A stretch of DNA of 64,000 bases from JAPPLB01 sp965208945 (GTDB lineage: Bacteria > Acidobacteriota > Terriglobia > Bryobacterales > UBA6623), in assembly GCA_965208945.1 (NCBI GenBank), contig OZ242366.1, forward strand, positions 2,232,001 to 2,296,000, read 5' to 3'. A model generated the notes under the pieces. That model was given only the letters and a program-made list of their open reading frames with translations. It made no database searches and had not been told where the DNA came from. Within the stretch, counting starts at the first letter, position 1, and each line of letters starts with the position of its first letter. Positions 27,878 through 37,236 of the stretch are shown here, one piece after another. A program made the position numbers and the translations under genes.

Positions 27878-28228
27878 AAAATGTGGGTCCGTGGACGATT
27901 GCCGTGATCCGGGTTGCGTGTCATGACGGCTCGCGTTTTGCCGACAGCCGGCCGTTCTTCGCTGTCGATGGGTCGGCAGGTCGTTGCTGTTTCGGTGCGC
28001 AGAAAAGGTGATGGAGAAGAGAGCGACCCTCGCCGAGCAAGGTTGCGTGTCCGCGCCGGGCGGCGCGGGTCTTCAGGCGCGCGTTTTTCTGGGTAGCGAG
28101 CGTCTTCGGCAGTGTTATGGGAAGCCTGCCGCTGTCACAGCAGGGAAAGCGGCAGACCCCAATACCGCGTTTCGGGCTACGGGTTCAGGCCCAAGGTCGG
28201 CGCTTTCATGCCCTTCATCTCGCCGCTT
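27878..28228. other. About 350-bp intergenic region, no gene recognised
   Basis: Lies between the ECF sigma start and a repeat remnant. No reading frame here has recognisable features. It presumably holds the sigma operon promoter. The part around 28150-28230 has faint similarity to the end of the IS1380 (a shared aataccg-gtttc stretch), which I regard as weak. Confidence 0.4.
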
Positions 28229-28243
28229 GGTGAGAAATGCAGG
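28229..28243 (+). mobile_element. Right-end remnant of repeat/IS1380 type
   Basis: Only the right terminus is present, ending GGTGAGAAATGCAGG at 28243 with TCAG after it. The preceding bases cgccgctt resemble the IS1380 right end (gccgctggtgag) more than the short repeats, so this may be a relic of an IS copy. Confidence 0.6.
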
Positions 28244-28251
28244 TCAGGCCG

Positions 28252-28500
28252 TTATCTCTTCTTCTTTTTCTGGGGCTGCCCCGCCGCCCATGCGGCCTGC
28301 AGGCGCCAGCCCAGATAACCGAAGCAAATGACCGCCAGCAGCAGGCCGGACAGGACCATGAACAGATCGTCGATGGATCTCACGATTTGGCCGGACAGGA
28401 TCAGCCAACCGGCGACCCCAAGGCCGACGAGTCCGAAGATGAGGCAGAAAAAATAGCCGCTGATGGTATCCAACATTCCTGTACTTTCTCCCATCGGCAT
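28252..28500 (-). CDS. Small two-helix membrane protein
   Basis: An 82-residue protein with two hydrophobic segments (about 13-36 and 46-66) and a strongly basic C-terminus (QKKKKR). I do not recognise a family. The ATG at 28500 is preceded by AGGAAGGA at a good distance, which supports this start over one 90 bp upstream. It stands alone between a repeat remnant and the quinone oxidoreductase gene. Confidence 0.65.
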   Translation of the reverse strand: MPMGESTGMLDTISGYFFCLIFGLVGLGVAGWLILSGQIVRSIDDLFMVLSGLLLAVICFGYLGWRLQAAWAAGQPQKKKKR

Positions 28501-28617
28501 CAAGCGAGTTCCTTCCTGGTATTCATTCCAAGCGGGCGGGCAGCAGATACGTCTACTCGTATTGTGTCGAACCGAACCGGCGGCATGCAAACCGGACTCG
28601 ACTTGACCGGTTCCGTC

Positions 28618-29586
28618 TCAGGGAGTCAACAGGATCTTGCCCGTCGTGAGCCGGCCGGCCAGGCGTTCCTGGGCTTGGGCCGCTTCCGAGAGCGGGTGGA
28701 CCTCGCCGATCCGCACTTTCAGTTTACCGCTGCTGGCCCACCCGAACAGGTCGGAAGACCGCTTCTCGAGATCCGCCCGCTTCGAGACGTAGTTGACAAG
28801 GCTGGGGCGCGTCATGAAGAGCGAGCCCTTCGCCGTCAGTGTCAGGGGCTCGATTGCGGGCACGGGACCGCTGGCGTTGCCGTAGAAGACCATCATGCCA
28901 CGGGGCCTGAGGGAGTTCATGCTGCCTTCCCATGTCGATTTGCCGACGGCGTCATAGGCGACATCGACGCCGACGCCGTCGGTCAGCCGCTTGACCTCTT
29001 CGAGGAAGTCCTTTTCGGTGTAGAGGATGACTTCGTCGGCCCCTGCCTCGCGGACCAGAGCCGCTTTTTCTTCGGTGGAGCAGGTGGCGATGACCCGCGC
29101 GCCGCGCATCTTCGCGACCTGAACGAGAATCAGCCCAACCCCTCCTGCCGCGGCGTGGACGAGCGTAGTGTGCCCTTCGTCGAGAGGGAAGGTCGAGTGG
29201 GTCAGGTAGTGTACCGTCATGCCTTGCACCATCAGGGCTGCAGCGGTCGCCGCGTCGATGCCGTCCGGAACACTGACCAGCCGATGGGCGGGAACGGCGG
29301 CATATTCGGCATATCCCCCGAGGACACCGCAATAGGCCACGCGATCGCCCGGATGCACGTTGGTGACTTTCGAGCCCACGGCCGCCACAGTGCCGGCGGC
29401 CTCCTGTCCGTCGGTGAAGGGCAGTTCGGTTTTGTAAAGACCGGTGCGGAAGTAGATATCGATGAAATTGATGCCGGCGACGTCGATCTTGACGATCGCC
29501 TGGTCCGGTTTGGGTTGGGGCTCGGGGATGTCCTCGTAGGTGAGCACTTCCGGCCCGCCATGCCGATGCACACGAACAGCTTTCAT
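28618..29586 (-). CDS. NADPH:quinone oxidoreductase (QOR-like, MDR superfamily)
   Basis: A 322-residue zinc-independent medium-chain dehydrogenase/reductase. Visible features are the N-terminal GroES-like half (GINFIDIYFRTGLY, GQEAAGTV), the dinucleotide motif HAAAGGVGLILVQVAK near 148 and the C-terminal LAGRLTTGKILLTP typical of QOR. No catalytic zinc ligands are seen. It probably reduces quinones or enones with NADPH. The ATG at 29586 is the standard family start; longer in-frame extensions run into the repeat at 29656-29867. Confidence 0.92.
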   Translation of the reverse strand: MKAVRVHRHGGPEVLTYEDIPEPQPKPDQAIVKIDVAGINFIDIYFRTGLYKTELPFTDGQEAAGTVAAVGSKVTNVHPGDRVAYCGVLGGYAEYAAVPAHRLVSVPDGIDAATAAALMVQGMTVHYLTHSTFPLDEGHTTLVHAAAGGVGLILVQVAKMRGARVIATCSTEEKAALVREAGADEVILYTEKDFLEEVKRLTDGVGVDVAYDAVGKSTWEGSMNSLRPRGMMVFYGNASGPVPAIEPLTLTAKGSLFMTRPSLVNYVSKRADLEKRSSDLFGWASSGKLKVRIGEVHPLSEAAQAQERLAGRLTTGKILLTP

Positions 29587-29655
29587 AGGGGAACCTGCAG
29601 AAGACCTTACAGCGAATGGAAGTGAAATTGTACCAGAGCGGGTTGAGTCGGCTAG

Positions 29656-29867
29656 GCTGCATTTCTCACCACGTGGCGAGGCGAAGTGGGTGAGAGGGCC
29701 GTCAGGACTAGGCGCAAGCCGGGCGGAGGAAAAAGGCGCGAGCCGCTTGGCGCGCGCAGGCGTACTTGAACCGTACGTTGAGCACGGCAAGCAAGCGTTG
29801 CGAAGGAAAAGCGAAGTCCTGGCGGTCGTATCGCGTGCTTCGACCGTCGGGTGGTGAGAAATGCAGG
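29656..29867 (+). mobile_element. MITE-like dispersed repeat, 212-bp variant
   Basis: Left end GCTGCATTTCTCACCAC, right end GTGGTGAGAAATGCAGG, flanked by CTAG at 29652-29655 and 29868-29871. It contains the internal CTAG-gcgcaagccgggcgg block in which the sister copy at 16167 received the IS1380, so it shows the empty site. The hairpin here reads CGTAC-ttgaac-CGTACG. The right CTAG is also the stop codon of the minus-strand gene. Confidence 0.95.
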
Positions 29868-30236
29868 CTAGGTTCCGGCTTCGACCCGTATTTCGCGGGC
29901 CGTGAGGCCCGGAAGGACATCGGCGTTGATGACTCGCCCGACGATGTTGACAGCGCTTGCCGCGCGGCACTCGTCACCTTCGCTGGCCGGGGTAGGTCCC
30001 CAAAAGACACAGAGGCAGTGACCGGCGGGCCAGTAAGCGACGGTTCCGGGCTCGACGACGGCGCGGGCTCTTTCTTCCTGGGGAGCTTGGACGGGAATCT
30101 CGAAATAGATCTCGCCGCCCCAATAGTTGCTGCGGGCGTCGATCGGAAGCACGGCGTGGATGAGGTTAGCTGTCGGCGAGTCGTTCCACTCGCAGTCGAG
30201 CACGATGTCGCCGACGCGAATGCTGACGTTGTACAT
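29868..30236 (-). CDS. Cyclophilin-like fold protein (pfam04126 type)
   Basis: A 122-residue protein whose start (MYNVSIRVGDIVLDCEWND) and middle (YWGGEIYFEIPV, VVEPGTVAYWPAGHCLCVFWGPTP) match the small cyclophilin-like family typified by Thermotoga TM1367. Function is unknown in the family. ATG 30236 chosen as the family start; an in-frame ATG 57 bp upstream is possible. The TAG stop is the right CTAG flank of the adjoining repeat. Confidence 0.82.
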   Translation of the reverse strand: MYNVSIRVGDIVLDCEWNDSPTANLIHAVLPIDARSNYWGGEIYFEIPVQAPQEERARAVVEPGTVAYWPAGHCLCVFWGPTPASEGDECRAASAVNIVGRVINADVLPGLTAREIRVEAGT

Positions 30237-30507
30237 GACTAGACTGCTTTTCCGGTCTGTGGCCGCTCGCAAGACGCCGTCTGAATCCTGCAAAAGCCGT
30301 TGGAGCGAACTGTTTCAGCCCGCCCATGAGCCTCGAGCTCGTTGTCGAGGCCCATGTCGAATCGGAATAACAAGTTATCCACTTGTCGAACCGTCGATAC
30401 TAGCGAAACACGAAGGGGATGGGTTGACATTCGCAGGCAATGCGGCGGCGGAGGCAGCTAATCCGTCCTGTCGATGCTTGTCGTCTGAGGATCTGACCTC
30501 CGATGAT

Positions 30508-31392
30508 TCAGCCGCGGAGCCGTCTGCGAATCTGCTCCTCGAGCTTCTGCTTCTCTTCGATCTCTTCCTTCAACTCTTCGGCTTCCGTCTTCAGGTCCTC
30601 GTCGTCGGACTCGAGAGCCGGCTCGATGGACTTCATGGCTTGCATGACGAGGATCTTCTCGATGTCGGGAAGATTCAAATGCGTGCGGTCGAACAGCTCC
30701 GACACGATCCACATCGTGCGGCCGAGCGCGTTCATGAAGCTCTGCCGAGGCACTTCGACGGCGCCTGCATCGAACTTGGCTCGGGCAGCGTTGACATCCT
30801 CGCCTTCTCCAGCGAGCAGGACGGCTTGCAGGATCACTCCGCGCTCGACGACCTGTTGGGTTGCATTCGCCTGCTGGTCCTCGTTGAGAACCTCGCCTCC
30901 CTCCAGGCGCAGGGCCAGCGGGGAATCGTTCGGACTGCCGGATGGGAAGGCGAAGTCCAGCGGAATGTTGGCGTCGTCGGAGAATAGCTTCTGATACTTC
31001 GGCAGCGATTCGGCTAGATCGATGGCGTACTGGCGGGAGTCACGCTGATTCTGCTGAATGCCGTTCTGGAACCTGGAGGACTGGGCATTGTTGGTCTCGG
31101 CGCCTTTGGAATAGATGTCACTGAGCTCGCGATAGGCTCTCGACAGACCGCTGAGGACGACGATGCGCCAGACCGCGGCTCGCCCTTGCCATTCACTCTC
31201 TGTGTCGGCGAGCTTGTCGAGGTGTTCCTGTGTCTTGACGTAGTCGGCAGCGGCGAAGTTCTCCTGGGCGGCGAGCCAGAGCCATTCGGGCGAACCCTGC
31301 GCGGGGCCTCCGGAACCTCCCCCCGAGCAGGTGGTTAGCAAAAGTAGGCATCCAAGTATCGTGGCGTGAAACGTGAAAATTTTGGTCTGCAT
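30508..31392 (-). CDS. Lipoprotein of unknown function with C-terminal charged coiled coil
   Basis: A 294-residue protein with a lipoprotein leader (lipobox near LLLTTC, residue 22) followed by a Gly/Ser-rich linker. The body is helical and TPR-like (WLAAQENFAAADYVKTQEHLDK) but shows no clear repeat. The last 40 residues are strongly charged (EDLKTEAEELKEEIEEKQKLEE), probably a coiled coil. The ATG at 31392 has AGGAGG seven bases upstream. It is divergent from thiC. No function is assigned. Confidence 0.75.
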   Translation of the reverse strand: MQTKIFTFHATILGCLLLLTTCSGGGSGGPAQGSPEWLWLAAQENFAAADYVKTQEHLDKLADTESEWQGRAAVWRIVVLSGLSRAYRELSDIYSKGAETNNAQSSRFQNGIQQNQRDSRQYAIDLAESLPKYQKLFSDDANIPLDFAFPSGSPNDSPLALRLEGGEVLNEDQQANATQQVVERGVILQAVLLAGEGEDVNAARAKFDAGAVEVPRQSFMNALGRTMWIVSELFDRTHLNLPDIEKILVMQAMKSIEPALESDDEDLKTEAEELKEEIEEKQKLEEQIRRRLRG

Positions 31393-31619
31393 GGGAGCCT
31401 CCTGGCGAACATGGTCTAGCACAGGTGTGCCGGAATCGCAAGGGTAAAATGCTCCGTCCATAGCAGGGAACCCTATTGGTTGGGGAATGGGCAGGGTGGG
31501 GGCAATGGTGCGTTTGCTGGCGGGTTTGGGAATCGTGGTGCATGTGTTTGCCTGCACCCTGGACCGGTGACATAATGAGTGCTGGCCTGCGCTCCTGCTC
31601 AGGCAACCGAGGTGTTCGA

Positions 31620-33005
31620 ATGCGCGCAGCATGGGTAGCACATCGAATGGGCGATCCGATTCGTACCCAGATGCACTACGCCCGCCGAGGGGAGGTCACC
31701 CCGGAGATGGAGTACGTCGCTCGTCGGGAGAACCTCACTCCGGACTCGGTCCGCGACGAGGTCGCGCGAGGCCGGATGATCATCCCCGCCAATCTGCGTC
31801 ACACCAATCTCGAGCCCATGTGCATCGGGGTCGCCTCGAAGTGTAAGGTCAACTCGAACATCGGCAATTCGGCGGTAACTTCCGAAATCGAGCAGGAGCT
31901 CGAAAAGCTCGAATACTCCATCAAGTATGGTGCCGACACCGTCATGGACCTGTCTACCGGCGGTGATATCCCGCGCATTCGCAGAGCGATCATCGATCAT
32001 TCGCCGGTTCCCATCGGTACCGTACCGATCTACGAAGCGCTCACCCGCGTCAACGGCAAGATCGCCGATCTCTCCTGGTCGGTCATGCGCGACGTCATCG
32101 CTGAGCAGGCCGAACAGGGCGTCGATTACATGACGATCCACGCCGGTGTGCTCATCCAGTATGTTCCGCTCGCCGTCAAGCGCATCACGGGCATCGTCAG
32201 CCGTGGCGGGTCGCTGCTCGCCGAGTGGATGGTCAGTCACCATCAGCAGAACATGCTCTATGAGAACTTCGACGAGATCTGCAAGATCTTCCAGAAGTAC
32301 GATGTCAGCTTCTCGCTCGGTGACGGTTTGCGGCCCGGTTCGATTGCCGACGCCAGCGACGACGCTCAATTCGCCGAGCTCGAAACTCTCGGCGAGTTGA
32401 CGAGGAAAGCCTGGGAGTATGATGTACAGGTGATGATCGAAGGTCCCGGCCACATTCCGATGGACCAGATCAAGCTGCAAGTCGACAAGGAGAACGAGAT
32501 CTGTAACGAGGCGCCCTTCTACACCTTAGGGCCGCTCGTCACCGACATCGCGCCCGGCTATGACCACATCACATCCGCCATCGGTGCCGCCATGATCGGC
32601 TGGCACGGCGCTTCGATGCTCTGCTACGTGACTCCGAAAGAGCATCTCGGCCTGCCGAACAAAGACGATGTCAAGCAGGGGTTGATCGCCTACAAGATCG
32701 CTGCCCACGCCGCCGACGTCGCCCGTCACCGCCCCGGAGCCCGCGACCGCGACGACGCCCTCTCGAAAGCCCGATTTGAGTTCGACTGGGAACGGCAGTT
32801 CGACCTCTCCCTCGACCCGGAGACCGCCCGTTCGATGCACGATGAAACGTTGCCGGAAGAGGGCTACAAGTCTGCTCGCTTCTGCTCGATGTGCGGCCCC
32901 AACTATTGTTCGATGAACATCTCCTCCCGCGTCGCCGAGTTCACCATGGAAGATGCCGAGCAGGTGCTCAAGAAGCAAGAGTTGGTCTCGATCGCCGGTG
33001 ACTGA
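31620..33005 (+). CDS. thiC: Phosphomethylpyrimidine synthase
   Basis: A 461-residue radical SAM enzyme that turns aminoimidazole ribotide into HMP phosphate for thiamine. The C-terminal cluster motif CSMCGPNYC has its cysteines at residues 422, 425 and 430. Other signatures are TQMHYARRGEVTPEM near the start, SLGDGLRPGS, EGPGHIPMDQI and LGPLVTDIAPGYDHI. ATG 31620 matches the family N-terminus; upstream in-frame starts at 31476 and 31575 add an unlikely Trp/Cys-rich segment. I saw no TPP riboswitch in the 227-bp leader. Confidence 0.96.
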   Translation: MRAAWVAHRMGDPIRTQMHYARRGEVTPEMEYVARRENLTPDSVRDEVARGRMIIPANLRHTNLEPMCIGVASKCKVNSNIGNSAVTSEIEQELEKLEYSIKYGADTVMDLSTGGDIPRIRRAIIDHSPVPIGTVPIYEALTRVNGKIADLSWSVMRDVIAEQAEQGVDYMTIHAGVLIQYVPLAVKRITGIVSRGGSLLAEWMVSHHQQNMLYENFDEICKIFQKYDVSFSLGDGLRPGSIADASDDAQFAELETLGELTRKAWEYDVQVMIEGPGHIPMDQIKLQVDKENEICNEAPFYTLGPLVTDIAPGYDHITSAIGAAMIGWHGASMLCYVTPKEHLGLPNKDDVKQGLIAYKIAAHAADVARHRPGARDRDDALSKARFEFDWERQFDLSLDPETARSMHDETLPEEGYKSARFCSMCGPNYCSMNISSRVAEFTMEDAEQVLKKQELVSIAGD

Positions 33006-33011
33006 CCGCTC

Positions 33012-34004
33012 CTACAGCGGCACGGTATTCTCAGCCACGTAGCGGTTCGCATACGACTGCGGCGACCCGATGTAGTGGAAGTACTCGCCGTACTCCAGTC
33101 CATGCATCTGCCCCCGTTCACGGTCGCGGCGTAAGGCGATGTGTTTCGTGTACTGAAGGTTTGCCGTATCGTCATCCTCGCCGAGCAACGGTAGCCGCTT
33201 GCCTTCAGCGGCAAGCTTCCTGCGGAGGCGCGCCCCATTGTCACCCGCAGGCCCCTGGGTAACGTTCGCGACGTTCACGTAGGCTTTCTTGTCGATGTAG
33301 TCGCTGATGTCGACAACACGATTGGTGAGTTGCGGCCCCCGCGAGAAGTAATAGCGCTCCTTTACGGCATACGGTTCCAGTCCGGCCTTGAAGTGCTCGG
33401 GGTAGTCCCACTTCGATCCGCACATCCACGCCGCTGCTTCGGCGGCCTTTGCCGTCGTGTAGTGGTCCGGATTGCGCTCATAGAGCCCTGAAGGATCGTA
33501 CACCAGCATCGTGTCCACTTTGTACAGCCGGAACAGGAAGATCAGACGGGCCCGCATCTCCAGCATCTGTGCACCGTCCATGATGTGGTTGCGGTAGAGC
33601 AGGAATTCCACGTCCTTCAACCCCATGCGCCGCGCAACCTCGCGAGTGTCCAGTTCGTTGTTACGGATCACTTCGCCGAACGTAGCGCCTCGGCCCGCCA
33701 TCTCATCGTTCGACATGTTGATCAGGATGCCCTCGTACCCCTCGTCGATGAGCTTCAAGACCGTGCCGCCGGCGTAGATCGGGATGTCGTCGCAATGAGG
33801 CTGGATCGCCGCCAGCATCTTGCCCTTGTGGGGTTTGCCGGCTTGCTTCCGCTCCACAATGATTTCGTCCACATGCCAGTCGGTCGAACTACCCCTGCCC
33901 GGGTCGGAGAACTGCTTCGTTGCTTTCCGGTCTTGTGCGGATGCGCCCGCACTCACCATGGCTCCACCCGCGAGGGAGCTGCCAAGGAATCGTCTGCGTT
34001 TCAT
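33012..34004 (-). CDS. Tat-exported PIG-L/LmbE family deacetylase
   Basis: A 330-residue protein with a twin-arginine leader (KRRRFLGSSLAGG). The metal-binding motif reads QPHCDD near residue 73 instead of the usual HPDD, but the spaced His and acidic residues are kept. NPDHYTTAKAAE near 185 supplies the third ligand. Family members remove N-acetyl groups from sugars or glycolipids. ATG 34004 with AGGAGGACCTC upstream is preferred over one 18 bp earlier. Its 3' end is 6 bp from the convergent thiC stop. Confidence 0.85.
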   Translation of the reverse strand: MKRRRFLGSSLAGGAMVSAGASAQDRKATKQFSDPGRGSSTDWHVDEIIVERKQAGKPHKGKMLAAIQPHCDDIPIYAGGTVLKLIDEGYEGILINMSNDEMAGRGATFGEVIRNNELDTREVARRMGLKDVEFLLYRNHIMDGAQMLEMRARLIFLFRLYKVDTMLVYDPSGLYERNPDHYTTAKAAEAAAWMCGSKWDYPEHFKAGLEPYAVKERYYFSRGPQLTNRVVDISDYIDKKAYVNVANVTQGPAGDNGARLRRKLAAEGKRLPLLGEDDDTANLQYTKHIALRRDRERGQMHGLEYGEYFHYIGSPQSYANRYVAENTVPL

Positions 34005-34069
34005 GAGGTCCTCCTGATTCATGAGCGATTCGGATGCGGAATCCTTCGATCACCGAATCCTAAAAATAA

Positions 34070-34107
34070 CCTGCATTTTTACCACCTGTGGAGGTGAAGA
34101 ATGCAGG
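34070..34107 (+). mobile_element. Minimal MITE-like repeat (38 bp)
   Basis: Left end CCTGCATTTTTACCACC and right end GAAGAATGCAGG with only a short spacer, flanked by ATAA and CTAG. It keeps ggaggtgaag of the left arm, so it is in the same orientation as the long copies. It lies in the spacer between the PIG-L start and the HpcH/HpaI gene end. Confidence 0.8.
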
Positions 34108-34267
34108 CTAGCACGACGCCTGCTTGGGAAGCAGCCCTTGCCTGAAGATCGGAGCAATAGCCGGCAAGACGTCTGCTCGGTAGCCTTCAACGCCTCAGGA
34201 CCCCGCAGGGCCGCAAGTCCCTATCGAAAGTGATGTCTCAAACCGCGTTAGCGGCGATCGACGCCGA

Positions 34268-35050
34268 TCAACTGTCGCCGCGGGCCTCCCGGAGGTCGGC
34301 AGCCAGGGCTTTCACGGAGTTCCAGAGCAGGACGGCTTCGTTCGAGCAGCCAATGAGCTGGATTCCCTTTGCCATCCACATCTTGGCGAGTTGAGGGTTG
34401 CGAACCTGAATGCCGGTCCACTTATTGTGGTTGCGGCAGCACTCGATCACGTGCTCGATACCGGCGATAAGCTTGGGGTTTTCGAATTCGCCGCCGACAC
34501 CGAGGGAGATCGACAGGTCGGCAGGGCCGACCAGCAGTACATCGACGCCGGGCACGGCCGCCATCTCGTCACAACAATCGAGGGCCTTCTGGGTTTCGAC
34601 TTGAGAAACGATGAGGGTCTCTCGGTTGATGTGCTCGATGGCTTCGTGGAAGGTGGTCGCCTCGTAGCCGAGTTGTTGCGGCATGAGTCCGTAGCCTCGA
34701 ATGCCGGTTGGCGGGTACTTCGCCCAACTGACAGCTTCTGCGAGGCGTTCGGGGTCTTCGACGCGCGGGAAGATGACGCCTTCCGCTCCCTGATCGAGCG
34801 CTCTGGCGACGAGCGTGTATTGCAGGTCCGAGACGCGCACGATCGGCGTAATGGGTGTCAGCAGGGCGGTCCGCACGAGGTCTTGAATGACTGAAGTGGT
34901 GAAACCGCCGTGCTCGGTATCGGTGAAGATCCAGTCAAGGCCGGCTGCGGCGAACATGCGGGGGATCTCGGCGGATCCGAGCTGTGCCAGGCCGCATCCG
35001 AGAGCGGGCTTGCCTTGTTGGAGGAGTTGTCGGGTTCGGTTAGGGCGCAT
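34268..35050 (-). CDS. HpcH/HpaI aldolase family protein
   Basis: A 260-residue class II pyruvate-type aldolase. Signatures: DWIFTDTEHGGF near 39-50, GAEGVIFPRVED near 87-98, IVSQVETQKALD near 147 and DVLLVGPADLSISLG near 168. The family cleaves or forms 2-keto-3-deoxy sugar acids and similar hydroxy-keto acids with a divalent metal; the precise substrate is unknown. It is divergent from the IPT/TIG gene and not in an obvious catabolic operon. Confidence 0.9.
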   Translation of the reverse strand: MRPNRTRQLLQQGKPALGCGLAQLGSAEIPRMFAAAGLDWIFTDTEHGGFTTSVIQDLVRTALLTPITPIVRVSDLQYTLVARALDQGAEGVIFPRVEDPERLAEAVSWAKYPPTGIRGYGLMPQQLGYEATTFHEAIEHINRETLIVSQVETQKALDCCDEMAAVPGVDVLLVGPADLSISLGVGGEFENPKLIAGIEHVIECCRNHNKWTGIQVRNPQLAKMWMAKGIQLIGCSNEAVLLWNSVKALAADLREARGDS

Positions 35051-35163
35051 GAGAGGTTAACAGTATCGCAGAGAAGCCTTTTTTCCGCGCATCCAGCGTT
35101 GCATTTGGGCTGCAAGGATGTCTAGGATGGCAGCGGAAGGTCTCATGATCAGGAGGTGCCGCA

Positions 35164-35505
35164 ATGCGTCGACGAATGTTCGTTGTTCTGATTTCGGTCA
35201 CCTTTTTGGCCGTAAGCGCTGCCGCGCAAATGCCGCGCCTGAAGTCGGTGGAACCGGCGAACGGCAAAGCCGGTGACGAATTGGTTGCACAGGGCCAAAG
35301 CCTCGATGAGAACACCGTAGCGGATTTGTTCCTGACCGACGGCACGAACGACCATAAGGTGAAGATGGTCGAGCAGAAGGCCGATTCGATTCGGTTTGCT
35401 GTTCCCAAGATCAAACCGGGTCGCTACAGCCTGATGCTGCTGACCAAGGGAGTGAGCCCGGCCTATCTGCAGCAACCGGTTTTTTGCACGGTGGACGAGG
35501 AATAG
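35164..35505 (+). CDS. Small exported IPT/TIG-domain protein
   Basis: A 113-residue protein with a signal peptide (about 1-20, ending SAAAQ). The mature part is a single immunoglobulin-like IPT/TIG domain (RLKSVEPANGKAGDELVAQG, DSIRFAVPKIKPGRYSLML). AGGAGGTGCCGCA lies just before the ATG. Such stand-alone domains bind partners or surfaces; no partner is evident. It converges on queG. Confidence 0.8.
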   Translation: MRRRMFVVLISVTFLAVSAAAQMPRLKSVEPANGKAGDELVAQGQSLDENTVADLFLTDGTNDHKVKMVEQKADSIRFAVPKIKPGRYSLMLLTKGVSPAYLQQPVFCTVDEE

Positions 35506-35673
35506 GCCGAGCACAGCGGGACGCAGGGTCCCGCCCTGGTGATGTACGCCACGGTGTCGGCTCCGGCGCCGCGGGGAGGCTTGCAGGCTGGGCTTGGCGA
35601 TGTTCCCATCACCAAACCGACGGCTCCCGATGCGGCAACGGTCCGCCCGGCCAAGGCCAGGACGGCACGCGCC

Positions 35674-36723
35674 TCACTCGATGGCGCCGATCTGTTCGAT
35701 GGCCCAGCGGGCGTGTTCCTGGATGAGCGGATCCGGATTGACGGCGAGCGTTTCAAGCAGCGGTAGGAAATCGCGGTTACCGCTGTTGCCCATCGCCACC
35801 GCCACATTGCGGAGGAAGCCCCGGTAGCGGGCGCGTTCGATCGGCGAGTCGGCGAAACGTTCGTTGAACTCATCCTCGGTGAGGATCGCCAGCTCCTCCA
35901 GTTCCGGGAGGGCATTGCGGGGCTGGAAGTCGGGCCGGTCGGTTTGAGGGGCGCGGCGGTTCCAGGGGCAAACATCCTGACAGATGTCACAACCGAACAC
36001 GTGCGGGCCCAGGCCGGGGCGGTCGTCTTCGGGAATGGGGCCGTGCAGCTCGATGGTCCAGTACGAGATGCACTTGGTCGAATCGAGCGCGTGCGAAGGG
36101 CCTGCGGTCTGTGCGATCGGCACAAGGGCGTCGGTCGGACAGGCATCGATGCAACGGGTGCAGGTGCCGCAGCGGAACGGGGCCGGGTCGTCGAATGCGA
36201 GTTCGAGCGATGTCAGGATCTCGCCCAGGAAGACCCAGGATCCGATCTTCTCGTTAATGAGGCAAGTGTTCTTGCCGATCCAGCCAAGCCCGGCTTGGGC
36301 GGCGTAGGCGCGCTCCAGAAGCGGAGCGGTATCGACACATACCTTGTGTTCGAACGGGCCGGTCTGCTTCTCGATACGCTCGACGAGTTGATAGAGCAGT
36401 CGCCGGACTACGTCGTGATAGTCGTCTCCCCAGGCGTAGCGGGAGATCCAGGCTTGGGAAGTGAACTCCACATCCGGAGTGTATGGTTGGCGAGTGTCAT
36501 AGATCAGCCCCAGTGAAATCAAAGATTTAGCGGACGCCAGCAGTTGCCGGGCCTCGCTGCGGAGGCCCCCGCGTTGGCCTTCGAGGTAACTCATTTCTCC
36601 GTGGTACCCGGCGGCCAGCCACTCCGGGTAGAAGGCCGCTGCCAGCGTGGGTCCCGTTGAAGTGATTCCGACGAGATCGAAGCCGGTTTCGCGGGCCAGA
36701 GATTTGACGGTATCGGCGTCCAT
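35674..36723 (-). CDS. queG: Epoxyqueuosine reductase
   Basis: A 349-residue cobalamin and iron-sulfur enzyme that performs the last step of queuosine synthesis on tRNA. The two 4Fe-4S clusters are visible: CGTCTRCIDACPTDAL near 186 and CDICQDVCPWNRR near 243. The N-terminal GFDLVGI and GYHGEMSYL segments are typical, and a HEAT-like C-terminus (FLRNVAVAMGNSGN) is present. The window has two PTPS-family genes at 57544-58454 that could be related to queuosine, but they are far away. Confidence 0.95.
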   Translation of the reverse strand: MDADTVKSLARETGFDLVGITSTGPTLAAAFYPEWLAAGYHGEMSYLEGQRGGLRSEARQLLASAKSLISLGLIYDTRQPYTPDVEFTSQAWISRYAWGDDYHDVVRRLLYQLVERIEKQTGPFEHKVCVDTAPLLERAYAAQAGLGWIGKNTCLINEKIGSWVFLGEILTSLELAFDDPAPFRCGTCTRCIDACPTDALVPIAQTAGPSHALDSTKCISYWTIELHGPIPEDDRPGLGPHVFGCDICQDVCPWNRRAPQTDRPDFQPRNALPELEELAILTEDEFNERFADSPIERARYRGFLRNVAVAMGNSGNRDFLPLLETLAVNPDPLIQEHARWAIEQIGAIE

Positions 36724-36770
36724 GGTGCTGCCTGGTGGTCAGTTTATCCTTGCTGCGCCGGGTCTGCTAG

Positions 36771-36946
36771 CCTGCATTTCTCACCACGTGGCGAGGTGAA
36801 GTGCGTGAGAGGGCCATCAGGACGAGGCGCGAGCCGCTTGGAGCGCGCAGGCGTACTTGACAGTACGTTGAGCACGGCAAGCAAGCGCAACGAAGTCCTG
36901 GCGGTCGTATCGTGTGCTTCGACCGTCGGGTGCTGAGAAATGCAGG
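36771..36946 (+). mobile_element. MITE-like dispersed repeat, short variant (176 bp)
   Basis: A clean copy: CCTGCATTTCTCACCAC at 36771, ending GCTGAGAAATGCAGG at 36946, with exact CTAG flanks (36767-36770 and 36947-36950). The internal hairpin reads CGTACT-tgac-AGTACG. It lies upstream of queG (minus) and of the Tes/Mss-like gene (plus). Confidence 0.96.
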
Positions 36947-37236
36947 CTAGAGCCGTCGAATGGCATCCGGCTGCTTGTCCTCGCGATGTCATTTCCTTTC
37001 AAAAACTTGAATCCCGAATTGGCAGGCTGATCTCGGAGGTGCCGTTTAGATTACGGAATCGCCGTACAGTGTCGGATTTGCGCCGTTCAATCATTTCCAT
37101 TAGCCACCGGCAACACTACTTGACTAAGCTGACGTATCGGGCGGAAGATATATTCCGTCTGGTGCGCTCGGCCTGATCCCGCACAGCGCACTGACCCACA
37201 TAAGGACGCTTGCCGAGCGCATCTGGAGACCCCCTC

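Noticed and set aside
31393..31619. TPP riboswitch ahead of thiC
   Set aside because: I could not find the conserved CTGAGA and ACCTGATCTGG-type blocks in the 227-bp leader.
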